Assembly (NCBI RefSeq): GCF_018861905.1
Contig: NZ_JAHLDU010000004.1
Coordinates: forward strand, 227,908 to 291,907
Reading direction: 5' to 3'
Source: Clostridium sp. DSM 17811
GTDB lineage: Bacteria > Bacillota > Clostridia > Clostridiales > Clostridiaceae
DNA: 64,000 nt
Shown here: one piece after another, positions 63,342 to 64,000 of the stretch
Position numbering within the stretch: the stretch's first letter is position 1
How the letters are laid out: each line of letters begins with the position of its first letter
Made by a program: the position numbers and the translations under genes
The notes under the pieces: model-generated
What the model saw: the letters and a program-made list of their open reading frames with translations, nothing else
Told to the model about the DNA's origin: nothing
The model's database searches: none

Positions 63342-64000
63342 TTAATTAAAACTAAACTTTATAATAGGCTTTTCTTTGAAGACAGCATAATTGCTTACTA
63401 TAGTATCTTTTACAAAAGCTTTTAAATTCGAGTATCCGAAGGTGTTTGAAATTTTATATAAATACTGTATTTTAAGTGTCTTTAACTCTTTGGACAGCAC
63501 CCTCCAATTGGTTGTAAATGTTCTATACATAAAAGGTATTTTCTCTTTATACCCAAGAGCTCTACGAGCTATACAGAATGCCGCGGATACATGAATAGAT
63601 ATTCCTTTAGCTTTCATATATTTTATTTTACCCATTTGGCTAGTGTATGCTGGATTTACATAAAATACGGCTAAATTTTCTTTAAAAGCCCTGGAACTGA
63701 TTGCTTCAATGATTTTTTTATGAGCAAACATACTGATTTTCATATTTCGTTTAGTATTCCCATAAGTTAGTTTGGATTTACTGATGTTTTTAATATCCTC
63801 ACCAGCAAGTGGTTTATTTTTATCCCTGGCTATTTGAACAAGCCCTAAGGCACTCTTTTCTAAAATTTTTGAAATTTGCCCTGAAGTTTTATTTGCTATA
63901 TTAAAATGTATAGTGCCAAAGTCTAATAGGTTTCCGATGCAATCAGTTTCACTCCATGCAATATGGTCGTAGTTTATATCATAGCCTACAATTCCATTTG
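63342..64000 (-). CDS. TnpB-like (IS200/IS605 OrfB-related) protein, N-terminus outside window
   Basis: The frame is open from the window edge (64000) to the stop at 63342, about 219 codons. It opens with GIVGYDINYDHIAWSETD, a RuvC-I-like motif with the first catalytic aspartate. Later come AFKENLAVFYVNPAYTSQMG and SIHVSAAFCIARRALGYKEK, features of the TnpB-related family. In the RuvC-II-like position FYVNPAY lacks the usual glutamate, and the final region lacks an obvious aspartate, so nuclease activity is uncertain. These proteins are RNA-guided nucleases or their descendants carried by small transposons. No tnpA is visible in the window. Confidence 0.75.
   Translation of the reverse strand, partial: NGIVGYDINYDHIAWSETDCIGNLLDFGTIHFNIANKTSGQISKILEKSALGLVQIARDKNKPLAGEDIKNISKSKLTYGNTKRNMKISMFAHKKIIEAISSRAFKENLAVFYVNPAYTSQMGKIKYMKAKGISIHVSAAFCIARRALGYKEKIPFMYRTFTTNWRVLSKELKTLKIQYLYKISNTFGYSNLKAFVKDTIVSNYAVFKEKPIIKFSFN

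Overview
The window looks like the chromosome of a low-GC, anaerobic, motile Clostridium-like Firmicute. The signs are AT-rich sequence with AGGAGG-type ribosome sites, strong T-tailed terminators, oxygen-sensitive radical SAM and Fe-S proteins, a nickel lactate racemase, and Etf-coupled lactate dehydrogenases of the kind known from acetogens such as Acetobacterium woodii. No rRNA or taxonomic marker allows a species call.

Layout. (1) 1-1.8 kb: end of a siroheme-dependent heme operon (radical SAM enzyme, AhbA, AhbB). (2) 1.9-7.8 kb: three tandem chemoreceptor genes, each behind a sigma-D-like promoter, with near-identical 3' ends. (3) 8.1-20.5 kb: a lactate locus. It has an FCD/GntR regulator, an Etf/lactate dehydrogenase set whose EtfA carries a ferredoxin domain, a second divergent EtfBA/dehydrogenase/acyl-CoA dehydrogenase set, a lactate permease and lactate racemase LarA. 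Three operators of the form TGGTnnnACCA mark the regulon, and 130-bp direct repeats flank the second set like an insertion scar. (4) 20.7-36.6 kb: a molybdenum-hydroxylase island. It holds a MOP-type aldehyde oxidoreductase, a MoeA-like protein, a two-cluster flavin/Fe-S oxidoreductase, a small CxxC protein, a methyltransferase, a C-GCAxxG-C-C protein, a radical SAM protein, a nucleotidyltransferase-HD fusion, a histidine phosphatase, an AMP-forming ligase, XdhC, MogA, MoaA, MoaC and a MOSC protein. This is the best candidate for a poorly described system. (5) 36.7-47.5 kb: a fourth chemoreceptor, an ABC exporter, a sigma-54 activator beside a sigma-54-promoted DDAH-like hydrolase, and a Fur-box siderophore importer.

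(6) 47.6-55.6 kb: a decayed accessory region that begins at a tRNA-Ser gene. It holds the remains of a large serine recombinase, a cytoplasmic alpha-amylase, a secreted protein, an unknown 245-residue protein, several broken genes, a repeated gene-tail-plus-hairpin unit and a tRNA-Ser relic. (7) 55.6-62.3 kb: a PadR/membrane-protein pair and a Bce-type antimicrobial-peptide module (response regulator, kinase, UppP, ABC transporter) with a BceR-like box. (8) 62.4-64 kb: a frameshifted gene and the end of a TnpB-like gene with structured DNA beyond its stop.

How the genes work together: lactate is imported, racemised, and oxidised by flavin-based electron-transfer complexes. The molybdenum island appears to make, load and perhaps modify the cofactor of a single aldehyde oxidoreductase. 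The rest is sensing, iron uptake, peptide-antibiotic defence and mobile-element debris.
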